Positions 34,134 to 42,922 of a stretch of DNA of 64,000 nucleotides are shown one piece after another; position 1 is the first letter of the stretch, and each line of letters begins with the position of its first letter. The position numbers were made by a program, and so were the translations under genes. Source of the stretch: Desulfosarcina sp. BuS5 (GTDB taxonomy: Bacteria; Desulfobacterota; Desulfobacteria; Desulfobacterales; BuS5); the NCBI RefSeq assembly GCF_028752835.1, contig NZ_CP087952.1, forward strand, positions 1,345,041 through 1,409,040. Reading direction: 5' to 3'. The notes under the pieces were generated by a model that had not been told where the DNA came from, made no database searches, and saw only the letters and a program-made list of their open reading frames with translations.

Positions 34134-34571
34134 GTGTATTCTAAAATACTGGTTCTTCGCTTTTCAAACAAGGTAGTGCATAATCCCGTAGTCTGCACCC
34201 TTGCAAAAGAATTTGATCTTACTTTCACTATACTTAATGCCACCATACTTCCCAGGAAAGAGGGGGTTATGGTGCTTGAGCTTTCAGGATCAAAAAATAA
34301 TTTTAAAAACGGCGTGAAGTATCTTAAAGATCAGGGAGTTAATGTAAAGAATGCTTCCCAGGAAATAAAGCGTGACGATAAAAAATGCACCCACTGCGGT
34401 GCATGCATCGCAGTCTGCCCCACAGGTGCCCTATATATTCAACGTCCTGAAATGCTGGTTGTTTTCGATCAACAAAAATGCAGTGTATGCGAGCTTTGTA
34501 TCCCGGCATGTCCCCCCAGGGCAATGAAAGTTCGCCCCAAAACCGGGATGATTTTTGATTTTCAATCATGA
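34134..34571 (+). CDS. NIL-domain ferredoxin-like protein
   Basis: I choose GTG 34134 because TTGGAGG lies 8 bases upstream; an earlier ATG at 34056 has no binding site. The 145-residue protein has an N-terminal NIL domain (about 1-72, LRFSNKVVHNPVVCTLAKEF), seen elsewhere in methionine-related proteins and putative sulfur-transfer ferredoxins. Two [4Fe-4S] clusters follow, CTHCGACIAVCPTGAL and CSVCELCIPACPPRAM. This pair of domains occurs in anaerobes, where it has been linked to homocysteine biosynthesis and sulfur incorporation; the role here is inference. It is followed by the oxidoreductase operon 560 bases downstream. Confidence 0.85.
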   Translation: MYSKILVLRFSNKVVHNPVVCTLAKEFDLTFTILNATILPRKEGVMVLELSGSKNNFKNGVKYLKDQGVNVKNASQEIKRDDKKCTHCGACIAVCPTGALYIQRPEMLVVFDQQKCSVCELCIPACPPRAMKVRPKTGMIFDFQS

Positions 34572-34611
34572 TAAGGGTTCGGATAGGTAATCAAAATTTT
34601 ATGGATCATAG

Positions 34612-34744
34612 CGGATTATTGTGGAGATTCTATTTATTGAGCATATACTAATTAAACTTATGCCATCAGCTATTAGCTTTTAGCAGTTAATACCTAACAG
34701 CTAAAAGCTAATAGCTGTTCATCATGGATTACCACAATAATCCG
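34612..34744. repeat. Nested inverted repeats (13-bp outer, 18-bp inner)
   Basis: Outer arms cggattattgtgg (34612-34624) and ccacaataatccg (34732-34744) are perfect complements. Inside, cagctattagcttttagc (34667-34684) pairs perfectly with gctaaaagctaatagctg (34700-34717). The inner right arm with its flank (34688-34716) is 26/29 identical to 43751-43779, so this is a dispersed family. It is probably a non-autonomous mobile element or composite hairpin. Confidence 0.8.
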
Positions 34745-34794
34745 TGATGAACCAATTTTATTATCTTATTGAAGAGATAAGGCAAAATTGCATA

Positions 34795-35094
34795 ATGAGC
34801 AAATTAGAAAAAAAAATATGTGTCCTCGCGATCATATTTATAGTGCTGTACCTTGGGGCAATCTTTATTACCCTTAATTCCCGGGAAGAAAGAAAAGTTA
34901 AAACAACCAAGATTGAATCCGTAGATCTTAAACCGGAAGAAAGAACCTTTATGATGGCCGAATTGCTTCTCCCTATGGCCATTCTTTCAGCGCTTACAAT
35001 CTGTTTTATTATAGCAAGAAAAAGAAGGGCCCGGAAAATAAAATTACTTGACGATGATCTTGAAGATACTAATGATGTTAAAGAGGGTTTATAA
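34795..35094 (+). CDS. Small two-helix membrane protein, unknown function
   Basis: The 99-residue protein MSKLEKKICVLAIIFIVLYL has one membrane helix at about 8-27, a charged loop (NSREERKVKTTKIESVDLKP), a second helix at about 55-73 (LLLPMAILSALTICFIIA) and a basic then acidic tail (RKRRARKIKLLDDDLED). In-frame starts at 34744 and 34747 are possible, but they fall inside the palindrome arm; 34795 has AAGG 12 bases before it. I do not recognise the family. It is 34 bases upstream of the oxidoreductase gamma gene and could be cotranscribed. Confidence 0.55.
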   Translation: MSKLEKKICVLAIIFIVLYLGAIFITLNSREERKVKTTKIESVDLKPEERTFMMAELLLPMAILSALTICFIIARKRRARKIKLLDDDLEDTNDVKEGL

Positions 35095-35128
35095 CAGTTG
35101 GTTTAATCAAAAAACAACAGGAAACAGC

Positions 35129-35683
35129 ATGCTGGAAATACGTTTTCACGGACGCGGTGGCCAAGGGGCTGTGGTTGCATCGATACTTATGTCAAAGGCC
35201 TTTTTCCAGGCAGGATATTATGTCCAGAGTTTTCCTTTTTTTGGAATTGAAAGAAGGGGAGCTCCCATTGAGGCATATTTAAGGATAAGTCACAGCAAAA
35301 TTTTTATCAGAACCAATGTTTATACTCCTGATCATATTATAGTGCTGGATAATACCCTGCTCGGCAGTATAGATATAACGCGAGGCCTTAAACCAGGCGG
35401 AATAATATTAATTAACGCAACAAAAGACTTGAAAGAGCTGTCACAATTTCCAGGTTATAGAATAGCGGTTGTTGATGCTACACGAATAGCATTAAGAAAC
35501 CATATAGGCTCCAGGACTAATCCGATTGTCAACACATCTCTTATGGGCGCCATGTCTAAAATTTTGGAGATACCACCCATGGATGCGGTTGAGAAGGCTG
35601 TAATGGAAGAGGCGCCTGCCAAACAGCATGAAAATGTTAAAGCAGCAAAAGAAGCTTTTGATGCAGTGGAATTCTATGAATAA
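35129..35683 (+). CDS. 2-oxoacid:ferredoxin oxidoreductase gamma subunit
   Basis: The start is ATG 35129 (MLEIRFHGRGGQGAVVAS); the frame also opens upstream, but the family begins here. The 184-residue protein has the gamma-subunit signature GRGGQGAVVASILMSKAFFQ, FPFFGIERRGAPIEAYLRIS and INTSLMGAMSK-like blocks. It is one of four genes in order gamma, GltD-like/ferredoxin fusion, alpha, beta, with overlaps of 8, 4 and 20 bases, a tightly coupled operon. The complex oxidises or makes a 2-oxoacid, most likely pyruvate, with CoA and ferredoxin. Confidence 0.9.
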   Translation: MLEIRFHGRGGQGAVVASILMSKAFFQAGYYVQSFPFFGIERRGAPIEAYLRISHSKIFIRTNVYTPDHIIVLDNTLLGSIDITRGLKPGGIILINATKDLKELSQFPGYRIAVVDATRIALRNHIGSRTNPIVNTSLMGAMSKILEIPPMDAVEKAVMEEAPAKQHENVKAAKEAFDAVEFYE

Positions 35684-37424
35684 AAATGTAAGTCAAACCA
35701 AATTTCCGGTTTATATTGCCCGCTCCCGCCAAACTACCGAAGTGAACAAAACAGGAAGTTGGCGTGTTATGTGTCCTGAGTATGAAGAAAAGACATCTCC
35801 CTGCAGCGCAGCCTGCCCTGCAGGAGAAGATATCGCTTTAATTCAGATGTTTACAACCAGAGGTCTTTTTAAAAAAGCATGGGAAAAGATATTGATGGAG
35901 AATCCTTTTCCAGCAGTATGCGGCCGCGTCTGCTATCATCCATGTGAAACCGTTTGCAACAGGAAACAGTTTGATGAACCTGTGGCTATTAATTCAATAG
36001 AACGCTTTCTGTCAGACACGGCTGATAAAAATGGATACAGGCCTTCTTTTGAGAAACCTGAAACGAAAAAAGAAAAAATCGCCATTATAGGCGCAGGCCC
36101 AGCCGGTCTTTCTGCAGCATGGTTTCTCTCGCGCATGGGTTACCCATGTGACATATTTGAAGAAAAATCCGAACCAGGCGGTATTCTTCGCTGGGGAATT
36201 CCTCCTTATCGGCTGCCTGCAGGGGTTCTGCAAGGGGAAATAGATCTTATTGCGGCTGCAGGCGCTGAAATTCATTGCAACCGGCCTGTTTCCGCTTTAT
36301 TTTTGACTGATATAAAAAAGAAATATAATGCCGTTTTTATGGGATGCGGCCATGGTCAAAGCGAGTCTCTTAATATTGAGGGTGAGAACCTGGCGGTAGA
36401 TGGTTTGAATTTTTTATCCGAATTGCGACAGGGCAAAACCCGGCGGTTGCATGGCAGGGTAGTTGTTTTAGGAGGAGGTAATACTGCAGTCGATGTTGCT
36501 CGTTCCGTGCTGCGGCTGGGCGGAACTCCCCTGGTTATATATCGCAGACGCAGAGAAGATATGCCTGCTTTTCCGCAAGATGTGAATATGGCCCTGGAGG
36601 AAGGGATCGAACTTCTGGAGTTATATGGACCGGCAAAGATAGAAAAAAACAATAAAGACTACCTGCTGACTTTGCAAAAAATGCATGTTGCCGGTTTGGA
36701 AGATGGTAAAAGGGCAGCTATTGAACCTGACGTCGGGAAGACAAAAAAAATAAGCGCTCAAATGGTAGTAAAAGCCATAGGCGCCGGACCAGCCGAAACC
36801 TGGCATAAGCCTCCTGTCGCCGGGAAAGATATATTACACTTAAGTAACGCTATATTAAGCTTTGATAATGCCGGTTTTCCTGTTATTTTTGGCGGCGATC
36901 TTGCTTCGGAGATCGAAAGTGTTGTGCATGCTGTTGCTTCGGGAAAACATGCAGCCATAGCGCTCGATATTCTTTTTAACAAAGGCAGAAACAAGATTAC
37001 GAAAAAGATGGAGATTTGCTCTGTGGGCAATGGATCCTCTTTTTCGTTTGAAACATATTTGAACCGGAACCACCGGCCTCGCAGACCTGAAATAGTCAGT
37101 TACGAGCAGATTAATACCGATTATTTCAGCAAAGCTCAAAGAATAACAGTTCAGCGGCTTCCCAAAGAGGAAGCGATTAACAGTTTTGCCGAAACAGCGC
37201 TGAATATTCCTGAAAACTTTGCGGTACAGGAAGCAGCACGCTGCTTTAATTGCGGAATTTGTACTCAATGTGACAATTGTTTTATTTTTTGTCCTGATGT
37301 GGCGGTTATACATGATAAATCAAAGCAGGGACGTCATATAAATTATGATTACTGCAAAGGATGCGGTCTCTGTGTTGCGGAATGCCCAAGAAGCGCAATG
37401 ACTTTAAAGGGGGAACATCAATGA
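35676..37424 (+). CDS. GltD-like NAD(P)H flavoprotein fused to a dicluster ferredoxin (POR delta-like)
   Basis: The start is ATG 35676, overlapping the gamma stop by 8 bases. The 582-residue protein has a Cys-rich N-terminal Fer4_20 domain (CSAACPAGED, CGRVCYHPCETVC), an FAD-binding GAGPAGLSAAWFL at about 133-145, an NAD(P)H-binding VVLGGGNTAVDVARS at about 262-276, and at the C-terminus two clusters, CFNCGICTQCDNCFIFCP and CKGCGLCVAECPRSAM, the layout of the delta (ferredoxin) subunit. It replaces a separate delta subunit. It may connect the oxidoreductase to NAD(P)H; that coupling is inferred from fusion and operon position. Confidence 0.88.
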   Translation: MNKNVSQTKFPVYIARSRQTTEVNKTGSWRVMCPEYEEKTSPCSAACPAGEDIALIQMFTTRGLFKKAWEKILMENPFPAVCGRVCYHPCETVCNRKQFDEPVAINSIERFLSDTADKNGYRPSFEKPETKKEKIAIIGAGPAGLSAAWFLSRMGYPCDIFEEKSEPGGILRWGIPPYRLPAGVLQGEIDLIAAAGAEIHCNRPVSALFLTDIKKKYNAVFMGCGHGQSESLNIEGENLAVDGLNFLSELRQGKTRRLHGRVVVLGGGNTAVDVARSVLRLGGTPLVIYRRRREDMPAFPQDVNMALEEGIELLELYGPAKIEKNNKDYLLTLQKMHVAGLEDGKRAAIEPDVGKTKKISAQMVVKAIGAGPAETWHKPPVAGKDILHLSNAILSFDNAGFPVIFGGDLASEIESVVHAVASGKHAAIALDILFNKGRNKITKKMEICSVGNGSSFSFETYLNRNHRPRRPEIVSYEQINTDYFSKAQRITVQRLPKEEAINSFAETALNIPENFAVQEAARCFNCGICTQCDNCFIFCPDVAVIHDKSKQGRHINYDYCKGCGLCVAECPRSAMTLKGEHQ

Positions 37425-38599
37425 AGCAGGTTCTGGAAGGAAGTCAGGCGGTGGCGGAAGCTGTCAGGCTGGCCAGAGTCAAAGTAATATCCGCCTATCC
37501 TATAACTCCGCAAACACATATAGTGGAATTTTTATCCGATATTTGTGCCACCGGCAGACTTAAGGCTAAATATATTCATGTTGAGAGTGAACATTCCGCC
37601 ATGGCAGCTTTAATCGGCGCTGCAGCAGCAGGAGTGCGTACCTTTACAGCCTCATCATCCCAGGGTCTTGCCTTGATGCACGAACTGCTCCACTGGACTG
37701 CCGGAGCAAGGCTTCCGGTAGTTATGGCGGAAGTAAATCGCGCCCTGGGGGCTCCCTGGAATGTATGGACTGAACAGACAGACAGCCTCGCCCAGAGAGA
37801 TACTGGATGGATACAGCTATACTGTGAAAATAGCCAGGAAGCCCTGGACACTACAATTCAGGCATTTTATCTGGCGGAATTGGTAAATCTGCCGGTTATG
37901 ATTGTTCTGGATGCCTTTTATCTTTCTCATACATATGAACCTGTCGATCTGCCTGATCAGGACCAGGTGGATCAATTTCTTCCCGGTTTTACCCCCAAGT
38001 TTCAGATGGATACCAAAAATCCCTGCGCCTTTAATCAACTCTCTCCTCCGAATGTTTTGATGGAAATGCGCTATAATATGCAACTGGCAATGGAGCATAC
38101 CATAAAAAATTTTCCTGATATGGAGGATAAATTTTTTGAAATATTCGGACGACGTTACGGCGCTGTTGAACCTGTTATGTGTGATGATGCAGATATAATA
38201 CTTGTAACTTCCGGAACCGTCACAAGTACATCCAGAAATATTATACAAAAATTGCGCGACCAAGGAGAAAAGGTCGGCCTGCTGAAGATTAAAATGTTCA
38301 GACCTTTTCCGGTTGAGGAGATACGACGGATTTTAGGCCGGGCAGATAAAGTAGCTGTTGTTGACCGTAATTTTTCCTTCGGAGCAAGCGGGATATTTGC
38401 ACAGGAAATACGCGCGGCCATAAGCGGAATGCCCGGATGCCCTGCTGTTTTCGGATATATCGCCGGTCTTGGAGGCAGAGATATTACATTCGATACGTTA
38501 CAAGAGATTTACAGGTTAACTAAAAAAGATGAAAAGCCTAAGCTTGACAGCCACTGGATGGAACTACGGGAGGTGGATTATGAAATTGAATGTTGCTGA
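37421..38599 (+). CDS. porA: 2-oxoacid:ferredoxin oxidoreductase alpha subunit (PorA-like)
   Basis: The start is ATG 37421, preceded by GGGGG and overlapping the previous stop as ATGA. The 392-residue subunit shows SAYPITPQTHIVEFLSD, VESEHSAMAALIGAAAAG, TASSSQGLALMHELLHW and LGAPWNVWTEQTDSLAQRDT, the pattern of pyruvate-type PorA proteins that bind part of the thiamine site and CoA. The match to pyruvate rather than branched-chain or 2-oxoglutarate enzymes is by eye and moderate. The C-terminal domain (FSFGASGIFAQEI) is complete. Confidence 0.85.
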   Translation: MKQVLEGSQAVAEAVRLARVKVISAYPITPQTHIVEFLSDICATGRLKAKYIHVESEHSAMAALIGAAAAGVRTFTASSSQGLALMHELLHWTAGARLPVVMAEVNRALGAPWNVWTEQTDSLAQRDTGWIQLYCENSQEALDTTIQAFYLAELVNLPVMIVLDAFYLSHTYEPVDLPDQDQVDQFLPGFTPKFQMDTKNPCAFNQLSPPNVLMEMRYNMQLAMEHTIKNFPDMEDKFFEIFGRRYGAVEPVMCDDADIILVTSGTVTSTSRNIIQKLRDQGEKVGLLKIKMFRPFPVEEIRRILGRADKVAVVDRNFSFGASGIFAQEIRAAISGMPGCPAVFGYIAGLGGRDITFDTLQEIYRLTKKDEKPKLDSHWMELREVDYEIECC

Positions 38600-39470
38600 A
38601 AATGAATTTCTGCATTCAGGCCATACCGCCTGTCCCGGATGCGGAGCAGCGATTGCCATGCGTTTTTTTTTAAGAGCTCTCGGAAATAAGACCATGATGG
38701 TTATTCCAGCCTGCTGCTGGTCAATAATCGCCGGCGCATATCCGCAATCCAGCCTGCAAGTGCCGCTTATTCATGCAGCTTTTGAAACCGGAGCATCTGT
38801 TGCCACAGGGGTTCGCGCTGCGCTTGATATGAAGGGCGATACAGAAACCACAGTGGTCGCCTGGGCAGGTGACGGGGGCACATTCGATATAGGTTTTCAG
38901 GCATTAAGCGGCGCAGTTGAGCGCAATGAAAATATAATTTATGTATGTTATGATAACGAAGCTTATATGAATACGGGTATCCAGCGAAGCTCATCCACCC
39001 CGTACGGAGCCTGGACTACCACAACGCCGCGAAACGCATGGAAAAAAAAGGCCAAAAAAAATATCGTGGCGATCCTGGCAGCTCATAATATTCCTTACGC
39101 AGCCACTGCAAGCATAGCCTTTCCTGGGGATATGATGACAAAGGTGGAAAAAGCCAAAAAAATCAAAGGAACCCGATTTCTGCATGTTTTCGCCAGTTGC
39201 CCCGCAGGCTGGCAGATCCCTTCGGAAATATCTATTAAAACAGCGCGTCAGGCTGTTCAAACCAGAATTTTTCCTTTGTATGAAGTGTTTGACGGAGTCT
39301 CCTGGATAATAAACCGGATGCCTGATAAAATCCCGGTAGATGAATACTTCAAATCCCAGGGACGATTTAAGCACCTCGCAGAGGAAGATCTCCGTGTAAT
39401 CCAGAATATGGTGGACGACAACTGGAAACTGCTGACGCAAAAAGCTGATATTGCCGACTCGGTAGTATAA
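38580..39470 (+). CDS. porB: 2-oxoacid:ferredoxin oxidoreductase beta subunit (TPP-binding)
   Basis: The start is ATG 38580, with GGAGGTGG just upstream, 20 bases inside the alpha gene. The 296-residue subunit carries HTACPGCGAAIAMRF, the cluster-ligand CPGCG block, AWAGDGGTFDIGFQALSGAV with the thiamine diphosphate GDGG motif, and YDNEAYMNTGIQRSSSTPYG, typical of PorB. With alpha, gamma and the fused delta-like protein it completes a heterotetramer-type enzyme. No gene for the next step is adjacent; pncB follows after 200 bases. Confidence 0.9.
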   Translation: MKLNVAENEFLHSGHTACPGCGAAIAMRFFLRALGNKTMMVIPACCWSIIAGAYPQSSLQVPLIHAAFETGASVATGVRAALDMKGDTETTVVAWAGDGGTFDIGFQALSGAVERNENIIYVCYDNEAYMNTGIQRSSSTPYGAWTTTTPRNAWKKKAKKNIVAILAAHNIPYAATASIAFPGDMMTKVEKAKKIKGTRFLHVFASCPAGWQIPSEISIKTARQAVQTRIFPLYEVFDGVSWIINRMPDKIPVDEYFKSQGRFKHLAEEDLRVIQNMVDDNWKLLTQKADIADSVV

Positions 39471-39539
39471 TAACAAATGCCGGCGTCTTTCACTGAGGCG
39501 TCAAAGTAGTTAACACTTTCCCCATGTTAGAAGCGGTAT

Positions 39540-39627
39540 TTTCACCGCAGGGGACGCAGAAAGCACAAGGGAACTGCTTAATTTTTAATGTAATATCTCA
39601 GCGAACTCTGCGTTCTCCGCGGTGAAA
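39540..39627. repeat. Imperfect 21-bp inverted repeat of the CACCGCAGAGACGC type
   Basis: tttcaccgcaggggacgcag (39540-39559) and tctgcgttctccgcggtgaa (39607-39626) are inverted copies with three mismatches. Sequences of this kind recur as intergenic elements in Desulfobacterota and related genomes, from general knowledge. It lies between porB and pncB and may form a long hairpin in RNA. Confidence 0.65.
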
Positions 39628-39671
39628 TCCAGTTTTTTATACAAAGTAAATGTAAACTGCAAGGCGCCCAA

Positions 39672-40874
39672 ATGCTTGCCTCAATATTAGATAATGATTT
39701 CTACAAGTTCACAATGCAAAATGCTATTGTGAAACTTTTCCCGCGCGCCAAGGTACGATATAATTTTATTAATAGAGGAAAAAACAGATTCCCCGATGGT
39801 TTTGATAAATATCTGCAGGAAAACATCAACAAGCTGACGGAGCTGAAACTCACCTCTTCAGAACTATTTTTTTTAAAAGAAAAATGTTCATATCTTGATC
39901 CTACTTATATAGATTTTCTCCAAGGTTACAGGTTCGACAGTAACGAAGTAAAGATAGCTTTAAAAGATGGAACTTTAGAAGTAACAATTGCGGGATACTG
40001 GTATCGTACTATCCTCTGGGAAGTTCCTTTGCTGGCAATAATTTCTGAGTTATTTTTCAGGTTGACCGGCAGAAAGACATACTCTCAAAAAGATATATTG
40101 CTAATTGCCCAAAAAAAGGCTTTAAAATATAATCAACTTGGAGTTAAAATAGCCGAGTTCGGCACCAGACGAAGATATTCATACAAAAATCAGGATATTG
40201 TTGTAAATGTACTATCACAATACGGATCTTCCTCATTTATAGGCACAAGCAATGTTCATTTTGCTATGAAATACAGTCTCATTCCTATTGGAACTCACGC
40301 CCATGAATGGTTTATGTTTCATGGAGCAAAATACGGTTATAAAATGGCAAACAGATTGGCCATGGAGCATTGGGTCGATATTTATCGGGGGAATCTTGGA
40401 ATAGCATTATCAGATACTTATACTTCAAAAATTTTTTTCAAGGATTTTGATATAAAATTTGCCAAACTTTTTGACGGCGTGCGGCACGATTCAGGTGATC
40501 CGATCGAATTTGCAAACAGGACAATAGCGCATTATAAAAAATTTAATATAAATCCGAATTCAAAAACGATAATTTTTTCTGATGGATTAAATCCGGATAA
40601 AGTAGAGGAAATTGCTGATTTTTGCCGCAACAAAATTAATATTTCTTTTGGAATCGGCACTGATTTTACAAATGATGTCGGAGTTGAGCCATTAAATATC
40701 GTCATAAAGATGGTTGAGGCAAAACCTGAATGTCATGAGTGGACACCAACAGTTAAATTGTCTGATACCGTTGAAAAATATATCGGCGGACGCAGACCTA
40801 TTCAATTATGCAAGGACATTTTGAATATAAGATCCTTAGAAGATAATCAATCAAAAGAGGTTACAAAATGTTAG
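39672..40874 (+). CDS. pncB: Nicotinate phosphoribosyltransferase
   Basis: The 400-residue enzyme makes nicotinate mononucleotide from nicotinate and PRPP with ATP, the first step of NAD salvage. It begins MLASILDNDFYKFTMQNAIV and shows the family blocks YNFINRGKNRFPDGF, IAEFGTRRRYSYKNQD, GTSNVHFAMKYSLIPIGTHA with the His that is phosphorylated, and FDGVRHDSGDPIEFA. The ending VEKYIGGRRPIQLCKDI is close to the expected C-terminus. The stop overlaps a CBS-domain gene start by 7 bases, hinting that the two are regulated together. Confidence 0.93.
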   Translation: MLASILDNDFYKFTMQNAIVKLFPRAKVRYNFINRGKNRFPDGFDKYLQENINKLTELKLTSSELFFLKEKCSYLDPTYIDFLQGYRFDSNEVKIALKDGTLEVTIAGYWYRTILWEVPLLAIISELFFRLTGRKTYSQKDILLIAQKKALKYNQLGVKIAEFGTRRRYSYKNQDIVVNVLSQYGSSSFIGTSNVHFAMKYSLIPIGTHAHEWFMFHGAKYGYKMANRLAMEHWVDIYRGNLGIALSDTYTSKIFFKDFDIKFAKLFDGVRHDSGDPIEFANRTIAHYKKFNINPNSKTIIFSDGLNPDKVEEIADFCRNKINISFGIGTDFTNDVGVEPLNIVIKMVEAKPECHEWTPTVKLSDTVEKYIGGRRPIQLCKDILNIRSLEDNQSKEVTKC

Positions 40875-41551
40875 TTAAAAACTGGATGGGTACAGAGATA
40901 AGATCAATCAACGCCGATGAGACCATAGAGCGTGCTGCGAAGCTTCACAAGGATAACAATACCGGAGTGCTGCTCGTATTTGATAACAGCAAACTGGTGG
41001 GAATTGTGGCCGACAAGGATTTTGCCAAAGCATCGGTCTCCGAATTCCTCACCATGGATAAAAGAGAAGTTCAACATCTTCTTTCTACGATTAAAGTTAG
41101 ACAGATAATGTCACATCATCCATTGACGGTTACTCGTGAGCATACGATGGATGAGACTGCCGAAATCCTCTTGAAACACAAGGTATCCGCAGCTCCGGTA
41201 TTAGATGATGACGGAAAAGTAGTGGGAATTATCAACCGCAACGATATCCTGCAGTTCCTGAAGTCGGTCACAGGAGGAGATCAAATAGGCTACCAGCTTA
41301 ACTTCAGTGTGCCGGATAAAGCTAATTGTATCACCGAAATTATCAATATAATAAAAGATTATACTGGAAGGATCTGGAATATAGTATGTTCCTACCATGG
41401 AGTCTCATATGGTTTTCGCAGAGTATCCATACGTGTTTATAATGTAGATCCCGATAATATACTAGAACTGTTGAAGCGTGTGAAGGAGAAGACGCCTGAA
41501 CTCTATGTTATAGATTATATTCAAAACACTAGAGGCGTCTTTAAAGATTGA
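40868..41551 (+). CDS. CBS-domain protein with C-terminal ACT-like region
   Basis: The 227-residue protein has two CBS motifs at about 8-60 (DNNTGVLLVFDNSKLVGIVA) and 80-135 (HPLTVTREHTMDETAEILLK, VSAAPVLDDDGKVVGIINR), which together form an adenylate-sensing module. Residues 145-220 look like an ACT-type fold (LNFSVPDKANCITEIINIIK), seen in CBS-ACT proteins. It overlaps pncB by 7 bases, so sensing adenine nucleotides to modulate NAD salvage is a reasonable inference. No DNA-binding or catalytic domain is present. Confidence 0.82.
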   Translation: MLVKNWMGTEIRSINADETIERAAKLHKDNNTGVLLVFDNSKLVGIVADKDFAKASVSEFLTMDKREVQHLLSTIKVRQIMSHHPLTVTREHTMDETAEILLKHKVSAAPVLDDDGKVVGIINRNDILQFLKSVTGGDQIGYQLNFSVPDKANCITEIINIIKDYTGRIWNIVCSYHGVSYGFRRVSIRVYNVDPDNILELLKRVKEKTPELYVIDYIQNTRGVFKD

Positions 41552-41584
41552 AAAACAAAGATTTAATAATTTTTGTTTGCACCT

Positions 41585-42208
41585 ATGAATTCCTATCAGA
41601 AAGAACAATCAGAGGCCATTTCCATGGTCTGGAGACATCTTATTGCTTTGGATACAGCAGCAATAGATGGTCTTAAAAATATGATTGCGGATTATCTACT
41701 ATTTCGTAATAAAGTAAGCGAATTTCTTTCTGAACATTTCAGTGCCATATGCAATAGAAAATGTTATGAAAGCAAGCTAAGCGCATGTTGCTCCCGAGAA
41801 GGGATAATAACTTTTTTCGGAGATGTGGTCGTTAATCTTATTGAATCACAAGATTATGAAATAATATCCCTTCTTGCGGCACTTGAACAACCCAACATGG
41901 GCTTCAAATGTATATACCTTGGAAAGAATGGATGTATGTGGCGTGTAAAACCGATTGTATGCGAGATGTTCTTATGTAAAACTGCCAAACAGGAAGTATT
42001 CAATGCCAATCCCCGTCCGGGTGAAATGTGGGATGAATTCAAAAGATGGGAAAAACTGTATAAATGGCCTGACAGGCCGGTGCTTTTCGATGATCTTGAA
42101 ACTTATTTTATCAATGCTGGTTTTTCATCAACATTAATGTACCTGCACAATAATCCCGGCCTTTTGAATGTTAAGCGAAAGGCTCAAATTTTAAAAAAAC
42201 ATGAGTAA
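41585..42208 (+). CDS. Cys-rich protein resembling YkgJ zinc/iron-chelating domain
   Basis: The start is ATG 41585; TTG at 41573 is also in frame. The 207-residue product has conserved-looking cysteines in CNRKCYESKLSACCSREGI, CIYLGKNGCMWRVKPIVCEM and FLC. The spacing resembles the YkgJ/CxxCxxxC metal-chelating family, although the first block is unusual. The C-terminal third includes WDEFKRWEKLYKWPDRPV. The function is unknown. It overlaps the next gene by 8 bases and follows the CBS gene by about 33 bases, so it may belong to the same transcript. Confidence 0.6.
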   Translation: MNSYQKEQSEAISMVWRHLIALDTAAIDGLKNMIADYLLFRNKVSEFLSEHFSAICNRKCYESKLSACCSREGIITFFGDVVVNLIESQDYEIISLLAALEQPNMGFKCIYLGKNGCMWRVKPIVCEMFLCKTAKQEVFNANPRPGEMWDEFKRWEKLYKWPDRPVLFDDLETYFINAGFSSTLMYLHNNPGLLNVKRKAQILKKHE

Positions 42209-42689
42209 GTTTATTGTAGGAGTTATGGGTCCTGGTGACAGGGCCCGGACAGAGGATATTGCCGCTGCCTACAAATTGGGGCGCCTTATCGCCAAAGAAG
42301 AATGGGCGTTGCTTAGCGGAGGAAGAAATGCAGGGGTTATGGATGCGGCAAGCAGGGGAGCCAAGGAGGTCGGCGGTCTTACTATAGGCATAATGCCGGC
42401 ACTCGATAAGGAATCAGTATCCCCTTCTGTTGAGATCCCCATTTTTACAGGTATGGGGAGCGCGAGAAACAGCATTAATGTTCTAACGAGTGATGTGGTG
42501 ATTGCATGCGGTATGGGTATAGGCACAGCGTCGGAAGTCGCCCTTGCCTTTAAAGCAGGCAAACATGTGGTACTGCTTAATTCAACGGTAGAAAGCAAAA
42601 AGTTTTTCAAGAGTTTGGGATATGATGCATTGTATTTTGCAGATACACCAAAGGAGACAATCAGAATAATAAAAGAATTAAAAAAATAA
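42201..42689 (+). CDS. TIGR00725/LOG-like Rossmann-fold protein
   Basis: The 162-residue protein shows the SLOG-type nucleotide fold: VGVMGPGDRARTEDIAAAYK, LLSGGRNAGVMDAASRGAKE with the PGG-type loop, TGMGSARNSINVLTSDVVIA and GIGTASEVALAFKAGKHVVL. These match the TIGR00725 group related to LOG phosphoribohydrolases. The canonical PGGxGTxxE motif of cytokinin LOG enzymes appears altered to GMGIGTASE, so true nucleotide cleavage is uncertain. It overlaps the upstream Cys-rich gene by 8 bases. Confidence 0.8.
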   Translation: MSKFIVGVMGPGDRARTEDIAAAYKLGRLIAKEEWALLSGGRNAGVMDAASRGAKEVGGLTIGIMPALDKESVSPSVEIPIFTGMGSARNSINVLTSDVVIACGMGIGTASEVALAFKAGKHVVLLNSTVESKKFFKSLGYDALYFADTPKETIRIIKELKK

Positions 42690-42824
42690 AATATTCCCGG
42701 TTTTATTCTAAAGTTTACGGCAAAACTGCCGATAAGTGCTTCAGGGAAAATTAAAATTGTTTAGGTGGAAATCTATAGACCGTCAGATAATTACCCGATT
42801 TTGAAATTTGGCACAAGGCGATAG

Positions 42825-42858
42825 GGAGTAGGGGATCAAAATCTTGAACCCCTACTCC
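42825..42858. other. Perfect 10-bp intergenic hairpin
   Basis: ggagtagggg (42825-42834) pairs with cccctactcc (42849-42858) around a 14-base loop. It is 136 bases after the LOG-like gene stop and 65 bases before the next start. It could be a weak terminator or a leader hairpin; there is no T-run. Confidence 0.4.
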
Positions 42859-42922
42859 GACGACCGATAACGCAGTGAAATTATTTATGTGACGTTCTAT
42901 ATGTAGTGCAGGGAAGAGGGCC

